A DNA stretch of 64,000 nucleotides from Rhizobiales bacterium Ga0077525 (GTDB lineage: Bacteria; Pseudomonadota; Alphaproteobacteria; Rhizobiales; Xanthobacteraceae): positions 37,684 to 101,683 of the forward strand of contig LNDS01000022.1 in NCBI GenBank assembly GCA_001464835.1. The letters are read 5' to 3'. The translations under genes and the position numbers were made by a program. Below the pieces are notes generated by a model that saw nothing but the letters and a program-made list of their open reading frames with translations, had not been told where the DNA came from and searched no databases. Of the stretch, positions 28,949 to 38,255 are shown in pieces; within the stretch, counting starts at the first letter, position 1, and each line of letters opens with the position of its first letter.

Positions 28949-29002
28949 TATAATCAGTTCCAAATTTACCCCTGATTCATCTCCCTGAAATACCGTTCAG
29001 GG
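28949..29002 (+). promoter_or_regulatory. Possible -10 box and 5' hairpin ahead of the diguanylate cyclase gene
   Basis: A perfect TATAAT at 28949-28954 lacks a clear -35 at the normal distance. It is followed by the 7-bp stem CCCTGAA (28983-28989) / TTCAGGG (28996-29002) with a 6-nt loop. No U-run follows the hairpin, so it would be a leader structure about 70 nt before the start codon. Confidence 0.35.
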
Positions 29003-29074
29003 CGGGGAAGCAGCGCGGCCACCCGGTTGCGTGCGTGAAGACCTACGGGCAAAGACGCCTCCAGGGGGTTTTCG

Positions 29075-30142
29075 ATGAGTGGTCAGGCCGATGAACATGA
29101 ACGCACGATGGCGTTCTGCGAAATCGCGCTCGGTCAGATCCGCGCATTGCGGCAGCCCGCGACGCCGCGCAATTACGAAATCTGGTACGCCTACGCCACC
29201 GGCTATCACCCCTCGCTCAATCAGAAGATCAACGAGACGCTCGGCGCCAACGGCGCCTTGAGCGATGCCGATCTCGACGAAATCTATACGACGTACCTGT
29301 CGCCGACGCGGCTGACCGAGCGCATCGACAAGGTCGGCTCGCAGGTCATGGGCGAGATCGAACAGGTCATGGCGATGATCGACGCCGCCGCCGGTTCCGC
29401 CTCGAACTACACCGAGAGCCTGGCCGACATGACTGAAAAGCTCGGCGACTCCGGCGACCGCGAAAGCCTGCGCGCCATCGTCGAAAGCCTGGTGCAGACT
29501 GCCAAGGAAATGGAAGAGTCGAACCAGAAGCTTGAAGAGCGCCTGAACGCCTCCAAGCAGGAAATCAACGAGCTCCAGGAAAACCTCGAAGTCGTCCGCA
29601 CCGAGAGCCTGACCGATCCCTTGACCCAGCTCGCCAACCGCAAATTCTTCGACACCACGCTCGAGGAAGCGATGGCCGACGCGGTTGAGAAGAACGAGCC
29701 GCTGTCGCTGATGATGACCGACATCGATCATTTCAAGAATTTCAACGACAGCTTCGGACATCTCACCGGCGATCAGGTGCTGCGCCTTGTCGCCATGTCG
29801 GTGAAACAGAACGTCAAGGGCCAGGACACCGCGGCGCGTTACGGCGGCGAAGAATTCGCCGTGGTGCTGCCGAACACGGTGCTGCGTTCGGCGATCACGG
29901 TCGCCGACCACATCCGCCGCGCGGTGATGACCAAGGAACTGATGAAGCGCTCGACCGGCGAGCATCTCGGCCGCGTCACCATCTCGATCGGCGTCGCCGT
30001 GCTGCACCCCGGCGACACGCCGCAGACCTTGATCGAACGCGCCGACACCTGCCTCTATGCCGCCAAGCGGCACGGCCGCAACCGGGTGATGTGCGAAACC
30101 GACCCGGAAGTGGCGTCGGCGCCTGCCGCCCAGGTCGCCTGA
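29075..30142 (+). CDS. Diguanylate cyclase (GGDEF domain)
   Basis: The 355-residue protein synthesises cyclic di-GMP from two GTP. The C-terminal GGDEF domain (about 175-340) has DPLTQLANRKFF, DIDHFKNFND and the active-site GGEEF at residues 257-261. The inhibitory I-site position, RxxD five residues before GGEEF, reads KGQD (248-251), so the Arg is replaced by Lys and product feedback may be weaker. The N-terminal 170 residues have no membrane segments. They hold an uncharacterised helical region (RNYEIWYAYATG near residue 33) and a long coiled coil (about 130-175) that could dimerise the cyclase. The start has a CAGGGGG site. Confidence 0.94.
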   Translation: MSGQADEHERTMAFCEIALGQIRALRQPATPRNYEIWYAYATGYHPSLNQKINETLGANGALSDADLDEIYTTYLSPTRLTERIDKVGSQVMGEIEQVMAMIDAAAGSASNYTESLADMTEKLGDSGDRESLRAIVESLVQTAKEMEESNQKLEERLNASKQEINELQENLEVVRTESLTDPLTQLANRKFFDTTLEEAMADAVEKNEPLSLMMTDIDHFKNFNDSFGHLTGDQVLRLVAMSVKQNVKGQDTAARYGGEEFAVVLPNTVLRSAITVADHIRRAVMTKELMKRSTGEHLGRVTISIGVAVLHPGDTPQTLIERADTCLYAAKRHGRNRVMCETDPEVASAPAAQVA

Positions 30143-30145
30143 CAA

Positions 30146-30562
30146 TTAATTCTTATTGTCTGAAGAGAACGGCGCGCCTTCAGTGCGCCTCGCGCCGTCA
30201 ACCTTGGCCGGCGTCAATTGCACGCTCTCGCCGCAGCCGCAGGCCGAGGTCTGGTTCGGATTGTTGAACACGAACTGCGCCGACAGCTTTTCGGTCTTGT
30301 AGTCCATCTCGGTGCCGAGCAGGAACAGCACGGCCTTCGGATCGACCAGTATCTTGACGCCCTTGTCCTCGACCACCTCGTCGGAGGGCTTTACGTCGTC
30401 GGCGTATTCCATGGTGTATTCCATGCCGGCGCAGCCGCCGTTCTTGACGCCGACACGCACGCCGGCGACCGGTTTGTCGGCCCGCGCCATGACGTCCTTG
30501 ATGCGCAAGGCGGCGGCGTCGGTTAGACGCATCACCTGGGGTCTCGGTCGTGCAGTCGCCAT
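30146..30562 (-). CDS. sufA: Fe-S cluster carrier SufA (HesB/IscA family)
   Basis: SufA receives Fe-S clusters from the SufBCD scaffold and delivers them to apoproteins. The 138-residue protein has the three A-type carrier cysteines: C44 (NGGCAGM) and C108 and C110 (ACGCGES). It has a longer tail than E. coli SufA after the CGC motif. It is the last gene of a sufS2-B-C-D-S-T-A order, 56 bp after sufT, so it should be co-transcribed with the whole SUF operon. Confusion with ErpA or IscA is possible in isolation, but the operon context decides. Confidence 0.93.
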   Translation of the reverse strand: MATARPRPQVMRLTDAAALRIKDVMARADKPVAGVRVGVKNGGCAGMEYTMEYADDVKPSDEVVEDKGVKILVDPKAVLFLLGTEMDYKTEKLSAQFVFNNPNQTSACGCGESVQLTPAKVDGARRTEGAPFSSDNKN

Positions 30563-30618
30563 GGCAAATGTCTCCGGTGGTTCAGCTCTATCTAAGCACT
30601 CAAATCCTGAATTTCAGG

Positions 30619-31035
30619 TCACCACATATTCAATACTAAACGCGCCTCGTCGGACATCCGGCTCGGGTCCCACGGCGGGTCCCAAACCACGGTGACCTTG
30701 GTTTCCTTGATGCCGGGAACGCTGGACACGGCATTTTCGACCATGATCGGCAGTTCCTGCGCCGCCGGGCAGTTCGGCGAGGTCAACGACATGTCGACCT
30801 TGACCTCCCGGTCGTCGCCAATGTCGATCTTGTAGATCAGGCCGAGTTCATAGATGTCGGCCGGAATTTCAGGATCGAACACGGTTTTCAGGCTGGCGAT
30901 GATCTCGTCGGTCAGCCGCGTCAGTTCGCCTTCGGGCAGCGCCGAGGACCCGCTGAAAGCGGCGTTCTCGGCCGGCTTTTCAGCCACCGGCGTGGCCGGC
31001 GCTCCCGCCGTGGTGTCGTTCACGTCGTCGCTCAT
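30619..31035 (-). CDS. sufT: SUF-associated MIP18/DUF59 protein (SufT)
   Basis: The 138-residue protein carries a DUF59/MIP18 domain: TVFDPEIPADIYELGLIYKI, then SLTSPNCPAAQELP with the conserved C89, and VVWDPPWDPSRMSDEARL at the end. Family members assist Fe-S cluster maturation under iron limitation or oxidative stress. The first about 35 residues are an Ala/Pro-rich variable leader. The start codon overlaps the sufS stop (ATGA at 31032-31035), so translation is coupled. In Rhizobiales literature this position is often called sufX. Confidence 0.92.
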   Translation of the reverse strand: MSDDVNDTTAGAPATPVAEKPAENAAFSGSSALPEGELTRLTDEIIASLKTVFDPEIPADIYELGLIYKIDIGDDREVKVDMSLTSPNCPAAQELPIMVENAVSSVPGIKETKVTVVWDPPWDPSRMSDEARLVLNMW

Positions 31036-32267
31036 GAAAAGAACTCCTGCGCCTTGACCAGCGCGGCGGCCAGGGCGTCGATCTCGGCCTTGGTATTATA
31101 CATGCCGAACGAGGCGCGGCAGGTTGCGGTGACGCCGAAGCGCGCCAGCAGCGGCATGGTGCAATGGGTGCCGGCGCGCACCGCGACGCCGGAACGGTCG
31201 ATCACGGTAGCGATGTCGTGGGCGTGCGCGCCCTTCATCTCGAACGAGACGATGGGGCCCTTGCCCTTGGCGTTGCCGATGATGCGCAGCGAATTGATCG
31301 CGCCCAGCTTCTCATGCGCATATTTCACCAGCGCGTCTTCATGGGCGCGGATGTTGCCCTTGCCGATGGCGTTGATGTAGTCGAGCGCGGCCCCTAACCC
31401 GATCGCCTGCACGATCGGCGGCGTGCCGGCCTCGAACTTGTGCGGCGGATCGCCGTAAGTGACGCGGTCCTCATAGACTTCGCGGATCATCTCGCCGCCA
31501 CCGAGGAACGGCGGCATGGCCTCGAGATGCGCCATCTTGCCGTACAGCACGCCGATGCCGGTCGGGCCATAGAGCTTGTGCCCGGTCATGACATAGAAAT
31601 CACAATCGATGTCCTGGACATCGACATCCATGTGCACGGCGGCCTGCGAACCGTCGACCAGCACCGGAATGCCGCGCGCATGGGCGAGCCTGACGACCTC
31701 TTTCACCGGCACCACGGTGCCGAGCGCGTTCGACATCTGGGTGATCGCCACCATTTTGGTGCGCGGCGACAAAAGTTTCTCGAATTCGTCGATCAGGAAA
31801 TTGCCGTCGTCGTCGACCGGCGCCCATTTGATGACCGCACCGAAACGCTCGCGGAAATAGTGCCACGGAATGATGTTGGAATGGTGCTCCATGATTGAGA
31901 GCACGATCTCGTCGCCTTCCTTCAAGCGCATGCCACCGAAGCTCGCCGCCGCCAGATTGATCGCCTCGGTGGCGTTCTTGGTGAAGATGACCTCTTCCTT
32001 GGCGCGGGCATTGATGAAGGCCCGCGTTGTCTCGCGCGCGCCCTCGTAAGCCTCGGTCGCCTCGTTGGCGAGATAATGCAGGCCGCGATGCACATTGGCA
32101 TATTGCGTCGTATAGGCACGGGTCAAACGGTCGAGCACCTGCGTCGGCTTCTGTGCCGAAGCGGCGTTGTCGAGATACACCAGCGGCTTGCCATAGACCT
32201 GCATCGCCAGCGCCGGAAAATCGGCGCGAATTTTTTCGACGTCGAAGCTGGCGGAATGCATGTTCAT
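31032..32267 (-). CDS. sufS: SufS-type cysteine desulfurase
   Basis: SufS (class II cysteine desulfurase) mobilises sulfur from cysteine as a persulfide for the SUF scaffold. The 411-residue protein has the PLP lysine in MTGHKLYGPTGIG, the EHHSNIIPW motif and the active-site Cys in RAGTHCTMPLL. E. coli SufS has RAGHHC, so the residue two before the Cys is Thr rather than His here. The start at 32267 (MNMHS) overlaps the sufD stop as ATGA; an internal ATG six bases later is possible. No sufE gene is in this operon, so the sulfur acceptor may be encoded elsewhere. Confidence 0.95.
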   Translation of the reverse strand: MNMHSASFDVEKIRADFPALAMQVYGKPLVYLDNAASAQKPTQVLDRLTRAYTTQYANVHRGLHYLANEATEAYEGARETTRAFINARAKEEVIFTKNATEAINLAAASFGGMRLKEGDEIVLSIMEHHSNIIPWHYFRERFGAVIKWAPVDDDGNFLIDEFEKLLSPRTKMVAITQMSNALGTVVPVKEVVRLAHARGIPVLVDGSQAAVHMDVDVQDIDCDFYVMTGHKLYGPTGIGVLYGKMAHLEAMPPFLGGGEMIREVYEDRVTYGDPPHKFEAGTPPIVQAIGLGAALDYINAIGKGNIRAHEDALVKYAHEKLGAINSLRIIGNAKGKGPIVSFEMKGAHAHDIATVIDRSGVAVRAGTHCTMPLLARFGVTATCRASFGMYNTKAEIDALAAALVKAQEFFS

Positions 32268-33574
32268 CCGCGCGTCTCCAGCCACTCCAGTGCGGCGCGC
32301 ATGATCGCCTCGCGGAAACCTTCGTGCGATATCTCCTCGACGGTTTCACCGATGAAAGCCTGGATCAGCAACGCCTCGGCCTGCTTGTCGTCGATGCCGC
32401 GCGACATCAGATAGAACTTCAAATTCGGATCGAGCGCGCCGGCGGTGGCGCCATGGCCGCAGACCACGTCGTCGGCGAAAATCTCAAGCTCCGGCTTGTT
32501 GTCGGCCTCGGCTTCATCCGACAAAAGCAGCGCCCGCGTCATCATCTTGGTGTCGGTCTTCTGGGCGTGCGGCTTGACCACGATCTTGCCCTGAAAGACG
32601 TTATGGCTCTGGCCGTCGAGCACCGACTTGAACTGCTCGCGGCTGGCGCAATGACCGGCCGCATGCTCGATCAGCATCGTCGTATCGACGTGTTCCTTGC
32701 CGCGCAGCAGGTTGACGCCGCGAAGGCCGCCATTGCTGCCCTCGCCGGCAAAGCGGACGAAGCTCTGGTTGCGCACCAGCGAGGCGTCGCTGTTGAGCGC
32801 AAACGTATTGAACGCCGCCTTGGCGCCGACCGTCAGCAGCAGGCTGGCGACATGCAGGCCGCGTGTCTGCGTCGCCTTGTAGTAATCGACCTGGGCGCCG
32901 TCGCCGATAACCATTTCCAGCGCGCAATTGATCTGGCTGACATTGCTCTCGTGGCTTTCGGCGATGATCGCCTGCGCATCTTTCTCGACAACGATCAGCG
33001 AGCGGATGAAGGCGGCGCTCGGCGTTTCGCTGGACGCAAACACCAGGTGGATCGGCCGTTCCAGCACCGTCCCGGCGGCAACGTGGATCACCGCGCCATC
33101 GCTCATCAAGGACGTATTGAGCGCGACGGCGGAATCACCCGTCTCGAACACCTTGCCGACATGCGCCGCGACCAGCGCGTCGTTTTTAGCGAGAGCATCG
33201 GCCATTGAGCCGATGGTCAGGCCGGGCTCAGGCGTCAGATCGGACGCTTCCGGCACGAATGCGCCATCAACGAAAAGCAGGCGGCGGCAGTTAAGCGCGG
33301 CGAATATCTTGCCGGCGTCTTTTGCCTTCGCCTTGGCGGCCGCATCGGGCGGCACCGCCAGCGGCAGCGCGTCGCGCATCAGCGCGCGCAGGTCGGTGTA
33401 TTTCCATTCCTCGACGCGGCGGTGCGGCAGACCTTTGGCGTCGAAACGCTTGAACGCTTCCTCGCGCAAAGCCGCCACCGCGCCCTTGCCCGGTAGCGAT
33501 GCGCGCGCGGCTTCATAGGCGCTGGTCAGCGCCTGCTCGGCCGATGTTTTGATGGCGCGAACTTCAGCGTTCAT
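32264..33574 (-). CDS. sufD: Fe-S assembly scaffold subunit SufD
   Basis: SufD forms the SufB-SufC2-SufD scaffold on which clusters are built. The 436-residue protein has the beta-helix core and the family stretches NVFQGKIVVKPHAQKTD and CGHGATAGALDPN, with SRGIDDKQAEALLIQAFIGE near the C-terminus. The N-terminal helical part is normal. The gene is three bases downstream of sufC and overlaps sufS by ATGA, so the block is tightly coupled. Confidence 0.96.
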   Translation of the reverse strand: MNAEVRAIKTSAEQALTSAYEAARASLPGKGAVAALREEAFKRFDAKGLPHRRVEEWKYTDLRALMRDALPLAVPPDAAAKAKAKDAGKIFAALNCRRLLFVDGAFVPEASDLTPEPGLTIGSMADALAKNDALVAAHVGKVFETGDSAVALNTSLMSDGAVIHVAAGTVLERPIHLVFASSETPSAAFIRSLIVVEKDAQAIIAESHESNVSQINCALEMVIGDGAQVDYYKATQTRGLHVASLLLTVGAKAAFNTFALNSDASLVRNQSFVRFAGEGSNGGLRGVNLLRGKEHVDTTMLIEHAAGHCASREQFKSVLDGQSHNVFQGKIVVKPHAQKTDTKMMTRALLLSDEAEADNKPELEIFADDVVCGHGATAGALDPNLKFYLMSRGIDDKQAEALLIQAFIGETVEEISHEGFREAIMRAALEWLETRG

Positions 33575-33577
33575 CGC

Positions 33578-34333
33578 TTACGCCGCCTCGTCGGTATATT
33601 GCGCGTAGCCCTTGGCCTCGAGTTCGAGCGCCAGTTCCTTGCCGCCGGATTTCACCACGCGGCCCTTCGACATGACGTGCACGACGTCCGGCACGATGTA
33701 GTTCAAGAGCCGCTGGTAATGCGTGATGACGATCATCGAGCGCTCCGGCGAACGCAGCCGGTTGACGCCTTCCGACACGGTCTTGAGCGCATCGATGTCG
33801 AGGCCGGAATCGGTCTCGTCGAGGATGGCGAGTCGCGGCTGCAAAATCGCCATTTGCAGGATTTCATTGCGCTTCTTCTCGCCGCCGGAAAAGCCGACAT
33901 TGACGGCGCGGCGCAGATGCTCCTGGCTGACGCCAAGCTTCGCCGAAGTCTCACGCACCAGCTTAATAAAGTCGGGAGTCGAGTATTCGCCCTCTCCCCG
34001 CAGCTTGCGCTGCGCGTTCAGCGCGGTGCGCAGGAACGTCATGGTGGCGACGCCCGGCACTTCGACCGGATACTGGAACGCCAGAAATACGCCCTTGGCG
34101 GCGCGCTCGTCCGGCGCCAGTTCAAGGATGCTCTCGCCGTCGAGCAGGATGTCGCCTTCGGTGATGTTGTAGGCGTCCTTGCCGGCCAGCACGTAAGACA
34201 ATGTCGATTTGCCGGAGCCATTCGGCCCCATGATGGCGGCGACCTGGCCCTTCTCGATGGTCAGATTGAGGCCGTTGAGGATCTTCTTGTCCTCGACCTC
34301 GACATGCAGATTTTTGATCTCAAGCAACGACAT
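33578..34333 (-). CDS. sufC: Fe-S assembly ATPase SufC
   Basis: SufC is the ABC-type ATPase that drives conformational change of the SufBD scaffold. The 251-residue protein has Walker A GPNGSGKST, the Q-loop near FLAFQYPVEVPGV, the signature SGGEKKRNE and Walker B LAILDETDSGLD, followed by the H-loop His in VITHYQR. No membrane segment is present, as expected. It is 127 bp downstream of sufB, the gap being filled by a palindromic repeat, and 3 bp upstream of sufD. Confidence 0.97.
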   Translation of the reverse strand: MSLLEIKNLHVEVEDKKILNGLNLTIEKGQVAAIMGPNGSGKSTLSYVLAGKDAYNITEGDILLDGESILELAPDERAAKGVFLAFQYPVEVPGVATMTFLRTALNAQRKLRGEGEYSTPDFIKLVRETSAKLGVSQEHLRRAVNVGFSGGEKKRNEILQMAILQPRLAILDETDSGLDIDALKTVSEGVNRLRSPERSMIVITHYQRLLNYIVPDVVHVMSKGRVVKSGGKELALELEAKGYAQYTDEAA

Positions 34334-34359
34334 AATTATTCAGCCCTGTTTCTTTCTTC

Positions 34360-34452
34360 CTCGTCCTGAGGAGCGGCGAAGCCGCGTCTCGAAGGACGAC
34401 ACTCAACAATCTCATCCTTCGAGACGGCGCTTTCGCGCCTCCTCAGGATGAG
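34360..34452. repeat. Dispersed palindromic repeat, family B, copy 2
   Basis: A 93-bp inverted repeat sits in the sufB-sufC gap. The left arm reads CTCGTCCTGAGGAGC...GCGTCTCGAAGGACGA and the right arm TCATCCTTCGAGACGGCGC...CGCCTCCTCAGGATGAG. It shares CCTGAGG/CCTCAGGATGA and the CTTCGAG inner motif with copy 1 at 1433-1541. Being inside an operon, the hairpin may lower or stabilise the distal sufC-A transcript; this is an inference. Confidence 0.82.
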
Positions 34453-34460
34453 GGCCGTGG

Positions 34461-35960
<1,500 letters not shown>

Positions 35961-36058
35961 TCTTCCCTCCGCTCACGGTTTCAAGGACCGCGGGTTGGAT
36001 TAGTCGGTTATGGTCGGTTCGCTAACTTGCGTTGCGATCTTCCCTTTGAATTCGAATG

Positions 36059-37219
36059 TCACGCGGCGTTCGCGTGACTCTTAAGTAATGACGAAACCAC
36101 GCGCATCCAAGCACTTAGCAGCAGGTCGATATCGGCCTCGGTGGTATCGGGCCCCAGGCTGACGCGCACCGCGCCCCGCGCCAGATCCGCCGAAACGCCC
36201 ATCGCGGTCAGCACAGACGAGATCTGCACCTTGCCGGACGAACAGGCGGCGCCGGACGACACCGCTATACCATTGAGATCGAAGGAGATTATCGCAGTCT
36301 CCGCTTTCAGGCCGGGAACCGCGAACAAAGAGGTATTGGGCAGCCGCACCACGTCGGCGGCGAAGATCACGGCGGCCGGCGTCTGCACTTTCAGCGCCGC
36401 CTCGAAACGATCGCGCAAAGCCGCCATGCGCGCAGCGTCCGCCTGCCTTGCAAGTCTCGCGGTCTCGGCCGCCGCGCCGAAACCGGCGATGGCCGCTACA
36501 TTCTCGGTGCCGGCGCGCAAATTGCGCTCCTGGCCGCCGCCGCGAATGAGTGGCTCGGAAATATGAATGCCGTCGCGGCGCACGAGCGCGCCCGCGCCTT
36601 GCGGGCCGCCGATCTTGTGCGACGACAGGCTGATGAGATCGGCGCCGAGCGCGCCGATATCGCAATCGATGCGGCCGGCGCCCTGCACGGCATCGACATG
36701 CAACAGACCGTTGGCCGCATGGACGATCCCGGCAATTGCCGCGATCGGCTGGATCGCGCCGGTCTCGTTATTGGCCAGCATGACCGACACAAGCGGACGC
36801 TCGGCGCGCGCCAACGCGGCTTGCAGCGCCGCCAGATCGACAATGCCGTTGGCATCGACCGGCAAGGTCTCAACCGCATCGGCGGCAAAGCGGCCGCCGC
36901 AGCGCACGGAAGGATGCTCCACCGCCGAAACGAACAGCCGGTCGCGGGGCTCCTTGCGGCCCCCCGCTTCCAGCGCCGGCGTCAGCGCCAGCATGTTGGC
37001 CTCGGTCGCGCCTGACGTAAAAGTAACGTTCCTGGGTTCCGCCCCGGCCAGAGCGGCGACCTGCGCCCGAGCCTGCTCGATGGTCTGGCGGGCGGCACGG
37101 CCTTCGGCATGCACGGACGAGGCATTGCCGGTCAGCGCCATTACCGCCAGCGCAGCCACACGGGCTTCCGCGCGCAAGGGCGCGGTGGCATTCCAGTCAA
37201 AATAAGCGCGTTCCGTCAT
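36059..37219 (-). CDS. sufS2: NifS/IscS-type cysteine desulfurase, first gene of the SUF operon
   Basis: The 386-residue class I cysteine desulfurase has the PLP lysine K202 in SSHKIGGPQG and the catalytic C326 in the flexible loop SSGAACSSG. Other family blocks are NNETGAIQPI and RGGGQERNLRAGTEN. It resembles NifS/IscS rather than SufS in the active-site loop. Encoded ahead of sufBCD, it matches the sufS2 position of Rhizobiales SUF operons, so the operon carries two desulfurases. Length is normal. The promoter region 37220-37473 contains an Irr/ICE-type palindrome. No iscR or rirA gene is visible here. Confidence 0.92.
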   Translation of the reverse strand: MTERAYFDWNATAPLRAEARVAALAVMALTGNASSVHAEGRAARQTIEQARAQVAALAGAEPRNVTFTSGATEANMLALTPALEAGGRKEPRDRLFVSAVEHPSVRCGGRFAADAVETLPVDANGIVDLAALQAALARAERPLVSVMLANNETGAIQPIAAIAGIVHAANGLLHVDAVQGAGRIDCDIGALGADLISLSSHKIGGPQGAGALVRRDGIHISEPLIRGGGQERNLRAGTENVAAIAGFGAAAETARLARQADAARMAALRDRFEAALKVQTPAAVIFAADVVRLPNTSLFAVPGLKAETAIISFDLNGIAVSSGAACSSGKVQISSVLTAMGVSADLARGAVRVSLGPDTTEADIDLLLSAWMRVVSSLLKSHANAA

Positions 37220-37263
37220 CAGTTCCGTCAGTATCCAAATACCAAATTGCCGCGTGGGCCCTT

Positions 37264-37281
37264 CAAAAAGCTTGCTTTTTG
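37264..37281 (-). promoter_or_regulatory. 18-bp perfect hairpin in the suf leader
   Basis: CAAAAAGC / GCTTTTTG closes a 2-nt centre, a perfect 8-bp stem. Read on the minus strand it is in the leader of the suf operon, 45-62 bp before the first start codon. Minus-strand transcription would give a stem without a U-rich tail beyond it, so it is more likely a leader structure or protein site than a terminator. Confidence 0.35.
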
Positions 37282-37363
37282 CCTACCTGACTGTGGTAGA
37301 AGCCCGCATCGCCCGAGCAACTTATAGCCATTGTTGCGGCGGTGAACAGCGGAAATCATATAA

Positions 37364-37378
37364 TTAGAATAATTCTAA
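37364..37378. promoter_or_regulatory. Irr/ICE-type iron-responsive operator
   Basis: TTAGAA-TAA-TTCTAA is a perfect palindrome around its centre and matches the ICE (iron control element) form bound by the haem-responsive regulator Irr in Rhizobiales. It lies 145 bp upstream of the sufS2 start and 95 bp upstream of the divergent hydrolase start. Irr control of suf operons is described for Bradyrhizobiaceae-type genomes. Which of the two genes it regulates, and in which sense, cannot be told from sequence. Confidence 0.75.
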
Positions 37379-37473
37379 ACTAGCGCATTCCGGCCGCCCT
37401 CCGCTTAGGCGACGCGCTATAGCCAAAGCCCCGGCGCAAAAGCCGCCCGGCGCGCCAATTCGAGGTCGTTACC

Positions 37474-38133
37474 ATGCCAGAGGTCATTTTCACGGGTCCG
37501 GCGGGCCGGATCGAAGGCCGCTACCACCCGGCGAAACAGAAGAACGCCCCGATCGCCATCGTGCTGCATCCGCACCCGCAGTTCGGCGGCACGATGAACC
37601 ACCAGATCATTTATCAGATGTACTACGCCTTCGTGAACCGCGGCTTCTCGGCGCTGCGTTTCAATTTTCGCGGCGTCGGCCGTTCGCAGGGCTCGTTCGA
37701 TCACGGCACCGGCGAATTGTCGGACGCGGCGGCAGCGCTCGACTGGGCGCAGACCATCAATCCGGAAGCCAAGAGCTGCTGGATCGCCGGCTTCTCGTTC
37801 GGCGCCTGGATCGGCATGCAACTTCTGATGCGCCGCCCGGAGATCGAAGGCTTCATCTCGATCTGCCCGCCGGCCAACCTCTACGACTTCTCGTTCCTGG
37901 CGCCCTGCCCGTCCTCCGGCCTGATCATTCATGGCGACAAGGATGCGGTGGTGCCGGCCAAGGACGTCAACACGCTCGTCGAGAAGCTGAAGACGCAGAA
38001 GGGCATTATCATCGAACAGAAGGTCGTGCCCGGCGCCAATCATTTCTTCGACGGCAAGGTCGACACGTTGCTCGGCTCGATTGAGCAGTATCTCGACAAG
38101 CGCCTGAAGACCGAGCGCAAGCCGGCGGCGTGA
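37474..38133 (+). CDS. Alpha/beta hydrolase (conserved neighbour of suf)
   Basis: The 219-residue single-domain hydrolase has HPHPQFGGTMNHQ near the N-terminus, the NFRGVGRSQGSFD stretch, the nucleophile elbow GFSFGAW, an Asp in HGDKDAVVP and the catalytic His in GANHFF. This is the pattern of a widespread short alpha/beta hydrolase family, likely an esterase or dienelactone-hydrolase-like enzyme, with no known substrate. It is divergent from the suf operon across a region with an Irr-type box, so it may also be iron-regulated. Confidence 0.9.
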   Translation: MPEVIFTGPAGRIEGRYHPAKQKNAPIAIVLHPHPQFGGTMNHQIIYQMYYAFVNRGFSALRFNFRGVGRSQGSFDHGTGELSDAAAALDWAQTINPEAKSCWIAGFSFGAWIGMQLLMRRPEIEGFISICPPANLYDFSFLAPCPSSGLIIHGDKDAVVPAKDVNTLVEKLKTQKGIIIEQKVVPGANHFFDGKVDTLLGSIEQYLDKRLKTERKPAA

Positions 38134-38151
38134 TAAAAGCATCGAAAAGTT

Positions 38152-38176
38152 CCATTGTCGGTTTCACCGGCAATGG
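38152..38176. promoter_or_regulatory. Inverted repeat after the suf-adjacent hydrolase gene
   Basis: CCATTG-N-CGGT / ACCG-N-CAATGG form a 24-25 bp stem-loop 19 bp after the hydrolase stop codon. No U-run follows, but the position suits a transcript 3' end or a partial terminator. Confidence 0.4.
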
Positions 38177-38255
38177 CCGGTGCATTGTCATTCTCCTTCC
38201 TGCATAATCATACGCAGAGCCGTAAAGGCCACCGCGCGTATGGGGGAGGATCCGA

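Larger units (their letters stand above)
37220..37473. other. 254-bp divergent regulatory region between the suf operon and an alpha/beta hydrolase
   Basis: No gene is seen. It holds a perfect 18-bp hairpin CAAAAAGCTTGCTTTTTG (37264-37281), 45 bp upstream of the suf start and hence probably in its mRNA leader, and an Irr/ICE-type box at 37364-37378. A TATAAT at 37359-37364 is correctly placed as a -10 for the plus-strand hydrolase gene, with TTGCGG 19 bp upstream. The suf promoter on the other strand is not clear. Confidence 0.6.
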
